Origin: Punica granatum
Taxonomy: Eukaryota; Streptophyta; Magnoliopsida; Myrtales; Lythraceae
DNA: 64,000 nucleotides
Reading direction: 5' to 3'
Assembly: GCF_007655135.1 (NCBI RefSeq)
Contig: NC_045128.1
Location: forward strand, 24,460,811 to 24,524,810
How positions within the stretch are numbered: the first letter of the stretch is position 1; every line of letters begins with the position of its first letter. The notes under the pieces were generated by a model. It was not told the DNA's origin and searched no databases. It was given only the letters and a program-made list of their open reading frames with translations. The position numbers and the translations under genes were made by a program. Of the stretch, positions 11,095 to 22,540 are shown piece after piece.

Positions 11095-11402
11095 CAAAGA
11101 GCGGCAACAGCTTGTGAAGGTGCATGTAGTAACAACAATGGCTCAAGGAGCTCAAGGGGAGGATGGGCAGCAGAAATACAACATCGACAGCAACTTAGGG
11201 AGCTCGAGGGATGTGGCAGCTCGGCAGCAAGGAGCTTGAGGAATGTCATCATGGCAATGAGTAACACAGAAGGAGTGGTAAAGTGCAGCAGCAGCAAGCA
11301 GCGAAGCACAATAGCATGGCACAAGGAGCTTGAGAAGAAAAGGAGCAGTAATTGCTTTAGCGCGAGGAGCTCTAGGAAAAGCAGCAGCAACTGCAGTCGG
11401 AC
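11095..11402. other. CAG- and GGAGCTC-rich degenerate repeat
   Basis: Continuation of the tract interrupted by the solo LTR. Motifs such as GGAGCTCGAGG and AGCAGCAGC recur irregularly. Reading frames here are compositional and not supported as genes. Confidence 0.5.
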
Positions 11403-12084
11403 TGTTGTAAAATCAAGTCATACCCGTCTCTATATCACGTAAAGATAAGGTCTTTATTCGGGTGTTGAAATTAAACGCGGAAGCGAAATTAAATCACTAG
11501 CCTCACGAGGTTAATGATCTCCAAGATACCCACGTGAATGAATCACGTGCAATGGGCTCCGAACCTTGAGTCACGAGTCGATCTCCTTGCATGTAGCCAT
11601 CATCGAGCAATCCTTGATCAGCCACGATCACCTGCACGAAGGGAGAACAGGAAGAGAATCCCGATTTTTCTCGTCGAAGCTTAAGTCAATGATGGAAGCA
11701 ATAGCGTGATCCACAAAACAACATTCCTGAATTACCGCATATCGATTTACCCATTACCTGTTAGACAAAAGAGAAACAAACATAAAATAACCTTGCAGTA
11801 GATCTTTGCTACAAGATTGAGCAAAGACCGACACAGTTCATGCACATGAACCTCGCGTACCCTCACACTCTAACATGAGTCACTTACTGTCTCTCACAAT
11901 CTTCTCCATATCTATGGTATCTCTTATATATAAATTGGTTACAGACCTAGTTAATCGGTCCCACAGAATAACTATTTGAATACCATCTAAGATTTAGATA
12001 GATTTCAAATATTCATGTAGATATTTGAATCAGGTCGGATCTCCCATGGGCGGATCTAATTCGAGTGGGTCAGAATATCCAACA
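11403..12084 (-). repeat. 3' LTR of the old LTR element
   Basis: 682 bp, TGTTG to CAACA. On the plus strand it is followed by TCTCCC, the complement of a GGGAGA polypurine tract. Matches 28069-28753 throughout, for example in the block ACGAGGTTAATGATCTCCAA. Confidence 0.8.
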
Positions 12085-12209
12085 TCTCCCACTCGCACTT
12101 GGGGGGGAACCGACTAAAACCTGTTTGTGCTCATAACCACTAGAGGAGGTATGTTCATACAAGTTCTGGGCCATGCGACCACCGTGTCATATAGAGGTGG
12201 GAAACTCTT

Positions 12210-15200
12210 TGTACGGACCCGAATGTGGACTCTCGTCGGGGCCCACATCGCGCGCTTTTGGATCGTGCGGCTTGGGAGTGTCCACCTTCCGTGGGACTCG
12301 TGACGGACACGCGTGAGAAGGAGTCGCCACTTACCATTTTACGACCCGAAAGTCGAGGGTGGATAAGTTACCCGGGTCGAGGGGTATGGAACACCTAGTT
12401 TTGCAAAGGCAATGGTCTATGCGGAACCGGAAAGTCTGTGTTCGGGGGTTCATGCTACGTGCGGACCTATATCCCGCACGCCCTTTCGATACTCTGGTTT
12501 GCTAGGCTTGCATGTTTTATTATTTACTGCGTTGATTAAATTGTGCTCAGTTCGCACGTTTTGACATCAGAAATTCGGTGAATTAAACGATGTCGGTTGT
12601 GAAGCCAAGAGAAAAGTAAATCTGCATGTCGAGGAATTGGCTCACAATCTTGCGTTACAGCTCATCAAACCATGACGGTTGAATCCCTGCGTGAATTAGA
12701 ACCGCGAGATCTTGGATTTACTTTCCTTTGGGCAAGCATGAAACCGATTTGAATGATTCGACTCTTGGACCGTTTGCTTACCAACTGAGATTCTTACAAA
12801 TTGAATGAACAATATAAAATCCTTACAATGCTCTCAAAATACAACAAATAGCAAATGGTCGAATCCCAGTCAGTTTGCTTTTGGTTATTATTCCGCTTAG
12901 ACTCGCCGTGAATTCAGGGAAACATCGAAATACTGAAATTCAACATGCGCTCTCAGTGAATAGGGCATTGGACCCAGTGATCGAGGGTTAGGGTGTTGAA
13001 CCCTAAGTGCAATGCGTTCTATGGGTCGGGCTTGACTCGCATGGACAAACAAGAGCATAAAAGTAACAAAACAACATGTGGATTGCAGACAAGTTGTTTG
13101 TCGTTGCCAAGTTTACGTGAGTTAACAGATTATTAACCCAGGGGTGTTTTTGCAAGCAAATGCCTATACTAAACAGGCAAACGCGTGTAAAACCTTCTGC
13201 ATTCGGCTTTGCTTTGAAAGCTTGACAGACATTGCGTCTGTAGTCAAGTCTTTCGTGTGTGTGGATTGCTTTTACAGTTGTTTTGTATTGTGTGACTGAA
13301 TTACCACTAAATTAACCAAACCTCGTGTTTTGACTCTAGATTTGGAACCTAGAGTTCCCCTAACCAATGTCTAGCATTTGGTTAGGTCGAGTGAATGATT
13401 AACTAGGATTTTGCATGTTTTGTGACAGAGACAACCGTTCTAGTTACTCGAGTCTATGTTAGGATGACAGAAACTCATCAGTTAGATAAGAAAAGGCTAC
13501 GCAGATGAACCTACACCTGAACGGGTAGCCCGTTCTTATCCCGTACTATAGTGTTTCTATCATGCTAACCCTAGGGGGTGTCGCTGAATTGTGAAAAGAC
13601 AATTTTGCCCTTTATTTGAAAATTATTTTCAGAAAAGGGGAAACATCGCAGTGTGGGCCACCTCGGCCTGTAGCCGGTGTCGACCAATTCCCTGGGTCGT
13701 CCAGGGTTGTGCAAGAACCCCAAAAAAGCCAAAGAACCGGTCGATCTGGTCGGAGGTGATCTAAAAAGATCTTCTGTATCCTGAACTGAGTTACCTAAAA
13801 TCAGGTAAAAACTCAAGTTGAGACACAAAAGCCCTTTCCAGATGTCCATACTATATCGGACCGCGCATTTCGGGTTTTTGAAATTGATAAGTTTGAAAAG
13901 GGCACCAATGTCATTTGAAAACTCATCGACGCGAATTATCAGTTAATGGCCAATTCGTGCAAACTTTATCAATGTGAAGTGAGTTTTATCATGTGAGCGT
14001 CTCGATTAACCCGTTTGTGGATTTACAGCTTAAAATTAAATGTCGAATGCAGTAAATGTGCAAGTTACAAACAGTCAAACAGATCATGAATTGATCCACT
14101 GAATGGAGTTTGAGCACCCGAAAAGCTCAATTTAATGAAAACAATTCATGACACGGCGACCAAGATGGGTCCAGGAAGGTTGAGGATAATTTGGTCAAAA
14201 TGACCAAAATACCCTTGGAATGCAAATGTGCCCAAAAGAGTCATCGATACATGAATTCATGCATTTTTCTTTTGAAAACGATGTTCTAAAGGAATTTTAA
14301 TGCGGGATTTGCGATAATATTGAAATTGCAATTTGCACAAAATCCGATAAATGAATTTCATCGAGGTAAAGAGACCGTTCTCGACCTGATTTCGACTATA
14401 ACTTGCATGCTCAAGTGTTAAACACGATAAGTCACATGATTTTTGCAAAGTCGGTATCGCCATAATATCGAAAAAGTGCATTTAAACATATAAACACGCA
14501 CAAGCATGTTATTTTACGGAATCAATAAAACGATACCGACTTCATGGATGCGGAAAAACATAAAACTCGGGAAATGACTTAAGTCGGGCAAGGAGGCCGG
14601 TCATGGCCTGGAAAAATCAAGAAAAACTGTCGGGTACTTTTCCAAAAGTTAAGCCGAGAGCTCCTTTAGTCATTTCGAGCCAAATCGGTCTCCTCGACTC
14701 CGATTTAAACCCGTTCCCGACATGATTGACATGTTAAACGATTAAGACATGCATGGCATAACATAAAAAAAAAAGCTTAAAAATGTAAAATTTGGCATGT
14801 AAACCGGTCTCGAACCGCCTTATAACCCCACAAATGCAATGATAATGTAAAATTCTTAACTTATCTAAGTCGAGAATGGTCATACCTAGCCTCGAGGGTC
14901 GAGGACAAGTCAGTAAAACAGCTGGAAAAGGCTTACCGGAAAATCGGATCCTGAGTGGTACTATTCACCCGAGAATGCACCCGATTGTGGCTAGCTGGCA
15001 CTAGTGGTTCGGGATGGTCGCACGAGCTGGCTCGGCTTGGGACACCTCTCAAGGGGGTGTCGGAGGTGCCTATGGGTGGCTCGTGGCGTGCGGGAACCTG
15101 CGTTAACTTGAAAAGGCAAGAAAACCCAATAAGCTCAAAACTGTCTTTTTAGATCCGGTTTGGAAAAACTTGAGTTTGAATGAGTTTTAATGGGTTGCTT

Positions 15201-17363
15201 GATGGATCCTTCCTCCTGGAAGACCCTTGGGAAGTGTATGAGGTTATGAACGAGTTAAATTTTCAACGATGGTCCGGTTTAAGATTTGGCACGGCGCACA
15301 AGTCTGCTGCCACCCGACATCCGAATCTAGACAGATTCTGGACCGGTACTGACCACACCTAATTCGGGCTGTTGGAGGCTTCAAATTTAAAATCTAAGCT
15401 CAGAAATGGATAGAGGGGGTCAAAACCATGTGGGATATGAAGTTTGGTGAAATTTGGATTTAATCCGAGATGGATTCCGACTTAAGTCTTGAGGGTTTTT
15501 CTTGGTTTTTGGCTTGAGGATGCTGGCTGCGGTTGTTTTTAATTCCTTGAGCGGTTGAGAGCATTTGTTTGAGTGAGAAATGCTAGAGAGAGAGTGCTTG
15601 AAGGTAAGTGATTAGCTTAATCACTTTAGAGCAATATATATGCAAAGTTAATGAGCAATTAAGCAAAAGCAAGTGCCCTTAACCCCTTTGATTAAGCTTG
15701 GGCGGTTTGATTAAGGAAATATCAAGCCTCATCTTCTTCCATGGCATTAATGAAGAAGAGATAGGAGCATTGATGAGCATTGATGAGTATTGATGAAGAT
15801 GGAGTGTTGTCTTCAAATTGTAGACTTGATATTTTCCTAAGAGGATGCAAGTTGCATGGAGAAGATGACAAGGAGATGAGGGTGAATGTGGACCATGCAA
15901 TCTTGATGAAGAAGAGCCAAGAAGTATTGATGAGCATTGATGAAAGCTTGAGTGTTGTGTTGGAAGACTTAGAGATATTTTCATGCAAGTGTGCAAGAGA
16001 AGCTTGGGGTGGACGGTTTGGCAAGGGAAGAGTTGCCCTTGGGCAATTTGTGGGTCCCATGGCCGAAGGGGAGAAACCGGGAAAAAGCTTGTGTCTCGAT
16101 TGATTGCGTATTTGAAGCTCATGGTTCGAATTGAACGTCGAATTATCGATATACGTGAGAAAACAGATTTAATGAGTCAAAGATTGGCACTTTTCATGGA
16201 AAAATGCCAAAGGTCTGTATGAGACTTGAAAGCCGATTTTGCTCATTTTAAGCACACAAAGCGAAGTTGTCCGCTTCTGACAGCATATCTTGTGTCTGCA
16301 TCTCTCGTTGGTAATTTTGACATAAATTGTCAAATAACGTGGACAACTGACCCTTAAACTTGTAATGCAAATGTGGAGCCGGAGATGTCCTAGAAGGCCG
16401 AAATTGGATTTCTCAAATTGCTTTATGAGTTGCTTGGGCGATCCGGAGATCACTATGATCTCTGTTTGTCGAGATTGGACCTCTAAGGACATGAAAAGTG
16501 CATCTGAGACCTTTAAAGCACTGCTCAGGAGGTCTAGATGAGTTGTGTAGTTCAGTCCGACGATTTCACATTAAGCCTTGGGATGTGTAGCACTGTGTAG
16601 AGCAGGCATCCGGCGTCAAGTTTCCGTAAAAAAAGACCTCCGGATATGCATTTCCACTGAAAATGGCCATTTCTGCTCCTCGGAGGTTACTCGGGAAACT
16701 AAGAAGGGTTCTGCTGTCTATTTTGCCTAATTTTGGATGTTTGCTAGGGTTTTCAAGCAATGCAGTAGGAACTTCGTTTAGTGTAATTCCGTTTGACCAG
16801 TCTCCGTTTTGTCACTTGGAAGTCATTCGGAGTGTCTGTTTGGCTTCCAAAAGACAATCTGAAGCACTACTCATTCTCTGTATGCTTGTGGGGCATAGCC
16901 GTATCTGACATTTGGAATTGACTTTTCTCCGAGAAACCGGTATTTTTGGACTTTCACTGAAAAGTTGTCTGTATACAAAAGGTTGTTCTGTATAGAGCAG
17001 ATGATTTGCAAAATGCTTTTGAAGACACTTTTCATATGTTTGGCACTAATGTGGATTTTTGAAGTCCAATATTAGCTATCTTCCTACGGTCGAGTGAACT
17101 ATGGGAAAATAGGACTGTTCATGTGATATACTGAAAATGCCGATTTTGGATATTGTTGAGCTCTCTAGTCGCTCTGCTGCCTTTCAGTGACCCCGGGGAT
17201 CCTTTTGTAGTATGGACATGTCATCTGCTTAATTTTGTTGACTCGAGGATGAATAGTGATTTCTTACTCTGTCGAGCCTTCTTCTGTATTCATGCTCGAG
17301 TCGTGGCCTGAATTGCTACGGATACTGTTGTTTGGATTCATGAGCCAAAATGGAGTGCTGATG
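12210..17363 (-). repeat. 3' LTR of the Tat-like element
   Basis: About 5.15 kb, from TGTACGGACCCG to GGAGTGCTGA on the plus strand. Aligns along its whole length with 22541-27657. The right boundary is uncertain by 2-3 bp because the terminal bases differ from the other LTR. Confidence 0.85.
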
Positions 17364-17382
17364 GCTTGCTCCTTTTTGACTG
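17364..17382 (-). other. Polypurine-tract-like sequence
   Basis: On the minus strand the purine-rich run AAAAAGGAGCAAG precedes the 3' LTR, where a PPT for plus-strand priming is expected. Confidence 0.45.
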
Positions 17383-17713
17383 CGTGCTCGGGTAGAGGAT
17401 GCAGCCAAAGACTTTAGAAGCACCCTAATTTGATTGACAATAATCAGCATGGCACCTCCGATCACCCTTTTCTTCCTCTTACTTTGGATGTGTAGGGATG
17501 TTGTACCTAGCATAAAGATAACAGGAGTAGAATGAGATGCGAAGAATATTTGTAGAAAATTGAAAGAGTGTTTGCATAAAGGAAAGGAGGGTGCTTAAAG
17601 GAAAGAACATGGTTGCAGTGAATGCGAAATGTCTAAATCCGAAAGTGGTAAACACGAGGCCGAAGCCCAAAAGCAGTAAATGTGAAGCTGGAGCCTGAAA
17701 GCGATAAATGCAA

Positions 17714-18012
17714 GAAGGGATTTCGCAAAGACACAGATGTTTGCTTGGTGAAAAGAAAAGAGATTGCAAGAAGCACGGACGTTTGCCCGATAGAAGGAGA
17801 AGAGATTGCAAGATGCTCGGGCGCTTGCCCGGCAGAGGGAGAGGGAGAAGAGATTGGAAAAAGCTCGGGTGCTTGCTTTGTGAAGGGAGAAGAGATTGCA
17901 AGAAGCATGAGCATTTGTCCGGCGGAGGGAGAAGAGATTGCAAGAAGCATGGGCGTTTGCTCGGCGGAGGGAGAAGAGATTGCAAGAAGCTTGGGTGCTT
18001 GCCTGGCGAATT
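17714..18012. repeat. 42-bp tandem repeat, about seven units
   Basis: Units begin GAAGAGATTGCAAGAAGC and end near CGGCGGAGGGA. One unit is 6 bp longer. Because 42 is divisible by three, long open frames arise on both strands without selection. Confidence 0.85.
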
Positions 18013-20810
18013 TGCGTTGCTTAAAGGAAAGGTGCATTGCATAAAATAACATACGGAAGATAAAGTGCAAATGCTGGGGAATTGTGCTTTGCTGCTGAAG
18101 GATGGTTTTGCTTTATGGCGTGTCGGCTTTCCGGCTGCAGACGATTATGTTTTCACTGATGATGCCCCGGCCGTTCAATGAGGGATTTTGCTTTACGGGA
18201 TGCCGGATTTACTGCTTGAGCAGTCATGCTTTGACCTGCGGAAGTTCGCCTGAAACCGGCGTCTTGTGCTACGAGACTCGAGCTCTGGGAAAGAGCGCCT
18301 ACGTGCCCCATTAGATTGGGGATCAAAGTCTGTTGGAGTTCTTACCATGTGATACCTGTAATCCTGGCATTACTAGTAGATCATGTGAGAAATACTAACA
18401 AGTGATAGGTACAGTGAGCACCAAAAAGAGTGTTGTTGTGACGCACAAATCTTCAGTTTTGGGACCTAAGCGACTCGTGAAGAATTTTGCTTTGACAGTG
18501 CAGATGGGTCATGTTTTTAGAGGCCTAGATATGAGGCCTCCAGGGGCCCCAGTTAGCCATGCATGGGCATATCGAGACTTCCCCGACGATGCCCTAGCAG
18601 TTCTATTGTTTGTTTGACACGCCTGTCGGCTTTGGACCCTTATCATCCATATGCCGTAGGGCGACTGCATTTGCAACCTGCTTGGGGATTTCTGTTTAGA
18701 TTCGGTCTGACTCGGTCTGACAATTTACAAAGCATTATGACCAGACCCCTGGAGAGGAATGTTTAGGATTTTGGCTCTACGGTAGCCTGTTAAAGAGTGG
18801 CTGTGACCCATTTGGAGTTATGCAAAGACAAAGAGAAAAGAGAAAGCTTGGAAAGCACGTTGCCCCAAGTTAAAATGATACACGGGTTCACGCCTGCAGC
18901 GAGATGTACCCCAATTTACTTCGTCCTTCTGTTGTGTAGGCTGTACTGAACTGCTTGAACGGCGTATTCAGTTGCCCACTGTGCTTGAGAAAGGTTCCTT
19001 CTTGGACGGTTGAATGGTATAGGAGAGCCGATCGAGAATCGTGTTGGAATAGATAAACTGGCCACTTCCCTTGGGGATCCCTTGTCCGCACAATGTGTGA
19101 GAGACTAGGGGACAATTTTATCTATCTCTCGTTTTGCTCTCCTTTTGCTACGGTCACCCACCTCGGGGCCACACTTCTCAACCTAAAGGGGAAGAGCTCT
19201 CATTTTGCCACGACCGCCCCCAAACAGTTTTCGGTTGTGCCTCTCTTTTACCCTAGTTTTTGCCTAGGCCGCCCCAAAAGGGGTTTTCAACCTAGCGGGC
19301 TCGATTCTTTTATCTCTCGAGTTTACAAGGGCAAAGAGTTCGAAGGATTCAACCTTCAAATGTATTGTTTTCTGTCTCCGTCGAGGAGTTGTGTCTGCTG
19401 CTCCCCTTTTGTTAGGGTTTGTTGATTTCTCAGGGTTGGCAGCGCCGGAGTTTTAAATCTCAACGGTTCCTTGTTTTGTTCATTGGCGGGTTTTTCCTGC
19501 GTCTTTTCTCTCTCTCTTCATTGGTGGGTTTTTCCCGCTTCTTTTCGCTCTCTCTTTTTTTTTCTTGCAACTGGGGTTTGTTTTGTGCCTCGTGTTTTTG
19601 TTTGAAACTCCTCGACTTTGCATCATCGAGGCTGCTTTGGTGTGCTTTGCCTCGTGGAGACTCGTTGCGTGTTGCTAGCCCTATTTTGTGAAGACCGGCT
19701 TTCTTGGAAATTTGACTCTTGTGCACTTGGAAGTCGAACTTCGTGTCATTTGCCTTTGCAAGTTTTATAGGTGAACTTCCCCTATCGTCTAGGGAAAAAA
19801 AATGTCAAATTGCCCCATGTGAAATAGGGAACCGAGGTTGCCCCGGTACGAATGTTGAATGGGGATGCCCCTGTCTTCATTTGTTGAAGTGGGCCGTGGT
19901 AGGTGCCTGGTGTGATGTCTTTGATCATCTCTTGCTGTCCTTTATAGTGCGTGCCTCTTGGAGGGTGCATGCTGCTGAAGTCACTGAATGTTCAAGGAAG
20001 ACAGTTGCATCAATGTTGAGTGATTCGCTCGATTGTCCTTGTTTTCGACTTCATAGGGGGTACCTCATCGTCAGACACCTCCCTCGTCAAAGTATAAGGA
20101 AAGGGTCCGAGACAAGTTCTCAAGGAAGCGTGAACTCGAGCATCGCTCTTCGCCTGTGGTCAATGTGCCCCTGTGAAAGATGACAAAGATGACAATGCAT
20201 TAAGCGATTATGCGGGGAATATGTGGTAAGAAATATGGGGTGGTCCCATGGAAAAATCCCTTTTTGTCCCACCCGCGACCCATGGGATGCTGTGTGCAGA
20301 CGACATTTGTTTCCGGGAATCTGGTCATTGCCACTCTAGAGTGGTTCGACCTTGATTGAGGTCACATAAGTATGTTTTCCCTAATTGTGAGTAGGCATGC
20401 GCAGCCGTCCTAAGGAAGGCTCGAGGAGTCGGGTCCCATGAGGACAGGAGAGTCGAACTGGTCCAACAGATCTAATAGGGCGTTGCAAAGACTGTCATAA
20501 TGTCCTTTTCGAAGTGCTTGTTCTAGTCGGGAGCCCGTTTGTGGGAATGTATTTAAATTAAACCAAAAGATAGTTTAAGAAAGAGTGTGCGTGTTGCCCC
20601 AGTGTTTTGTCGGCGGCGACGGCGGAGGACTAGTGGGATCCATTCTTTGGTCGGAAGCGCGACGGTGTTGGTGCCTACTGTTGCAGGCTGGTGGGTCATG
20701 GTCTGTTTATGGAGCTATCACTTTCAGCCTTTGCAGCGAAAGGATTAGACTTGCTCCTCGGAATATCGCTTGGATGAATTTGAATCCAAGTCAATTTTGG
20801 ACTTCAGATG

Positions 20811-21118
20811 AGCCTGAAAGCAGTGAATGCAGGGTGTCAAAACCTAAAAGTAGTAAATACAGGGCTGGGGCCCGAAAGCAGTAAATGCAGGGTCAAAGCT
20901 AGATGCGGGACCGAAACTCGAAAGCAGTAAATGCGGGCCGAAGCCCGAAAGCAATAAATGCTGGGTCGAAGCCCGATGTAGGGTTGAAGCCTGAAAGTAA
21001 TAAATGTTGGGCCGAAGCCCAATGCGGGGCCAAGGTCCGAAAGCAGTAAATGCGCGGCCGAATCCCGAAAGTAGTAAATGCTGGGCCGAGGCCCGAAAGC
21101 AATAAATGCAGGTTTGAT
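20811..21118. repeat. Minisatellite of CCCGAAAGCAGTAAATGC type
   Basis: About ten irregular units of roughly 28-31 bp built from CCCGAAAGCAGTAAATGC and GGGCCGAAG. A shorter stretch of the same family lies at 17636-17716, at the other end of the internal region, so the array may once have been longer or has spread. Confidence 0.8.
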
Positions 21119-21667
21119 AGAAAAGTACAGGAAATGTAAAAGCAAAGGCAAGTGCTAGGGATTAGCGCAAAGCGCTGTAAAGAGGTGACTCTGATTTGTT
21201 TGCGGTCTTTGTGAAGAGAGGGTGGGAACTCAGTGTTGAAATCCCAAGGAGCTGGATGAGAGACATTTGTCGTCTCAATTGTGGTTGTTCAATATTCAAG
21301 CTGTCTTCTTGTTGTGGATTTCCTGCAATGGGAAAAGGAAACAATGAAGGAGCATGAACTGTTCAAGATTTCAATGCAAGAGTGTAGGGAAGCGAACTGG
21401 CCTGCTAGGCGTTGTGCGAGCACACCGAGAGACATGCATCGATACACACAGGAGATGTGCTGACGGTGCGTGCATGTGGTACGTGGTGACGCATCTGGAC
21501 ATGCTAGTGGTGCACACTGTTGCGTGAAGAGATGTATACTTGTGCATTAGAGACGTGACAGGGCACGTCGAGGATGTGGTCAGTCAAGTGAAAGTTAGTG
21601 TTGATTAACTTCGCCTGGGAAGGTTGATCGGCCCTCGGGTCACGGCTTGTCTTGCCGTGGAGGAAGG

Positions 21668-21842
21668 GTGAAGACCGCAGGTGGTCTACTCGCGAAGGTT
21701 GGCACGACTCGCTTGTCGTGCGGGGTGGGTGGCCGGGATGAACGGCTTCTGGTCATAGCACGTCTCACCATGGAGAAGTGAAGACCGCGAGTGGTCTACC
21801 CGCGAAGGTTGGCATGACTCGCCTGTCGTGCAGGACATGGTA
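21668..21842. repeat. Two-copy repeat of about 110 bp
   Basis: The block GTGAAGACCGC...GGTCTAC...CGCGAAGGTTGGCA...GACTCGC..GTCGTGC occurs twice, starting near 21668 and 21779. Each copy contains short self-complementary stretches. Confidence 0.7.
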
Positions 21843-22520
21843 GCCGCTATGGAAAACAGTAAATGAATAGAATGCATGTGATGCATGTGTTTTCAAAAGC
21901 TAATGTCGTTGCATCGATTTAATTGAAGTTCCAGGATTTACAAAGATAGTTCATTTGAAAAAGGGAACTTAAACATTAAACCCATACAATGTCCTAGTTT
22001 GTTTGAAAACATGCATGTAGGTGCAAAAAGAATAAACTATAATTGTATATGTTACAGTGTACATCGCTCTTTGTGAAAAACAGCAAAAGGCCTGCCTAAA
22101 AAAAAATTAAGGGCCGACTCAAAGACTCAACTTTTGGGTTGTTTGATAGCGTGAAGGTTATTTCGGTCCAGCATGACGGTCCCTGTTTATGCATGGTTTC
22201 AGTGTTCTACTGGGAAAATCACTAACTAGGGATGGGGGCTCCCGATTCAAGGGCGTCAATTCCTTAAAATTGAGCGAAGATCTTTGGGGACCGATTCGAT
22301 GGCAGAGCCAACTGGATCCATTCTCTTACTCGGAACCTCTGACTAACCTAACTTCCTAAATCGGCGCCCGTGGGATTTCAGGCGTTTGGTACATAAATCC
22401 CATAGAATTATGCAATGCAAGTGCAAAAAAGTAAATGTGCGAAAAATAAAACATGCGGAAAGCGATAAATAAACATGCAAGCAAAGCAAACGGATCGAGC
22501 CTGAACCCACTCAGTGTGGT

Positions 22521-22537
22521 CCCCAGCGAAGTCGCCA
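22521..22537 (-). other. Primer-binding site of the Tat-like element
   Basis: On the minus strand TGGCGACTTCGCTGGGG, three bases inside the 5' LTR. This resembles the tRNA-Arg-type PBS described for Tat/Ogre elements and fixes the orientation of the element. Confidence 0.75.
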
Positions 22538-22540
22538 AGC

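Larger units (their letters stand above)
17364..22520 (-). other. Non-coding internal region of the Tat-like element
   Basis: About 5.2 kb with no retroelement protein domain on either strand. It carries three tandem-repeat blocks, described separately. Tat-lineage elements are known to have repeat-rich, fast-changing 3' untranslated regions. Here that kind of sequence makes up much of the interior. Confidence 0.6.

Noticed and set aside
14955..15362. Two short frames at 14955-15152 and 15180-15362, repeated near 25.2-25.6 kb
   Set aside because: They lie in the paired LTRs and owe their repetition to LTR identity. No recognisable product.
17682..18044. 120-codon frame with a 14-residue repeat (EEIARS..)
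   Set aside because: Produced by a 42-bp tandem repeat, which keeps frames open on both strands. It lies in the non-coding interior of an LTR element.
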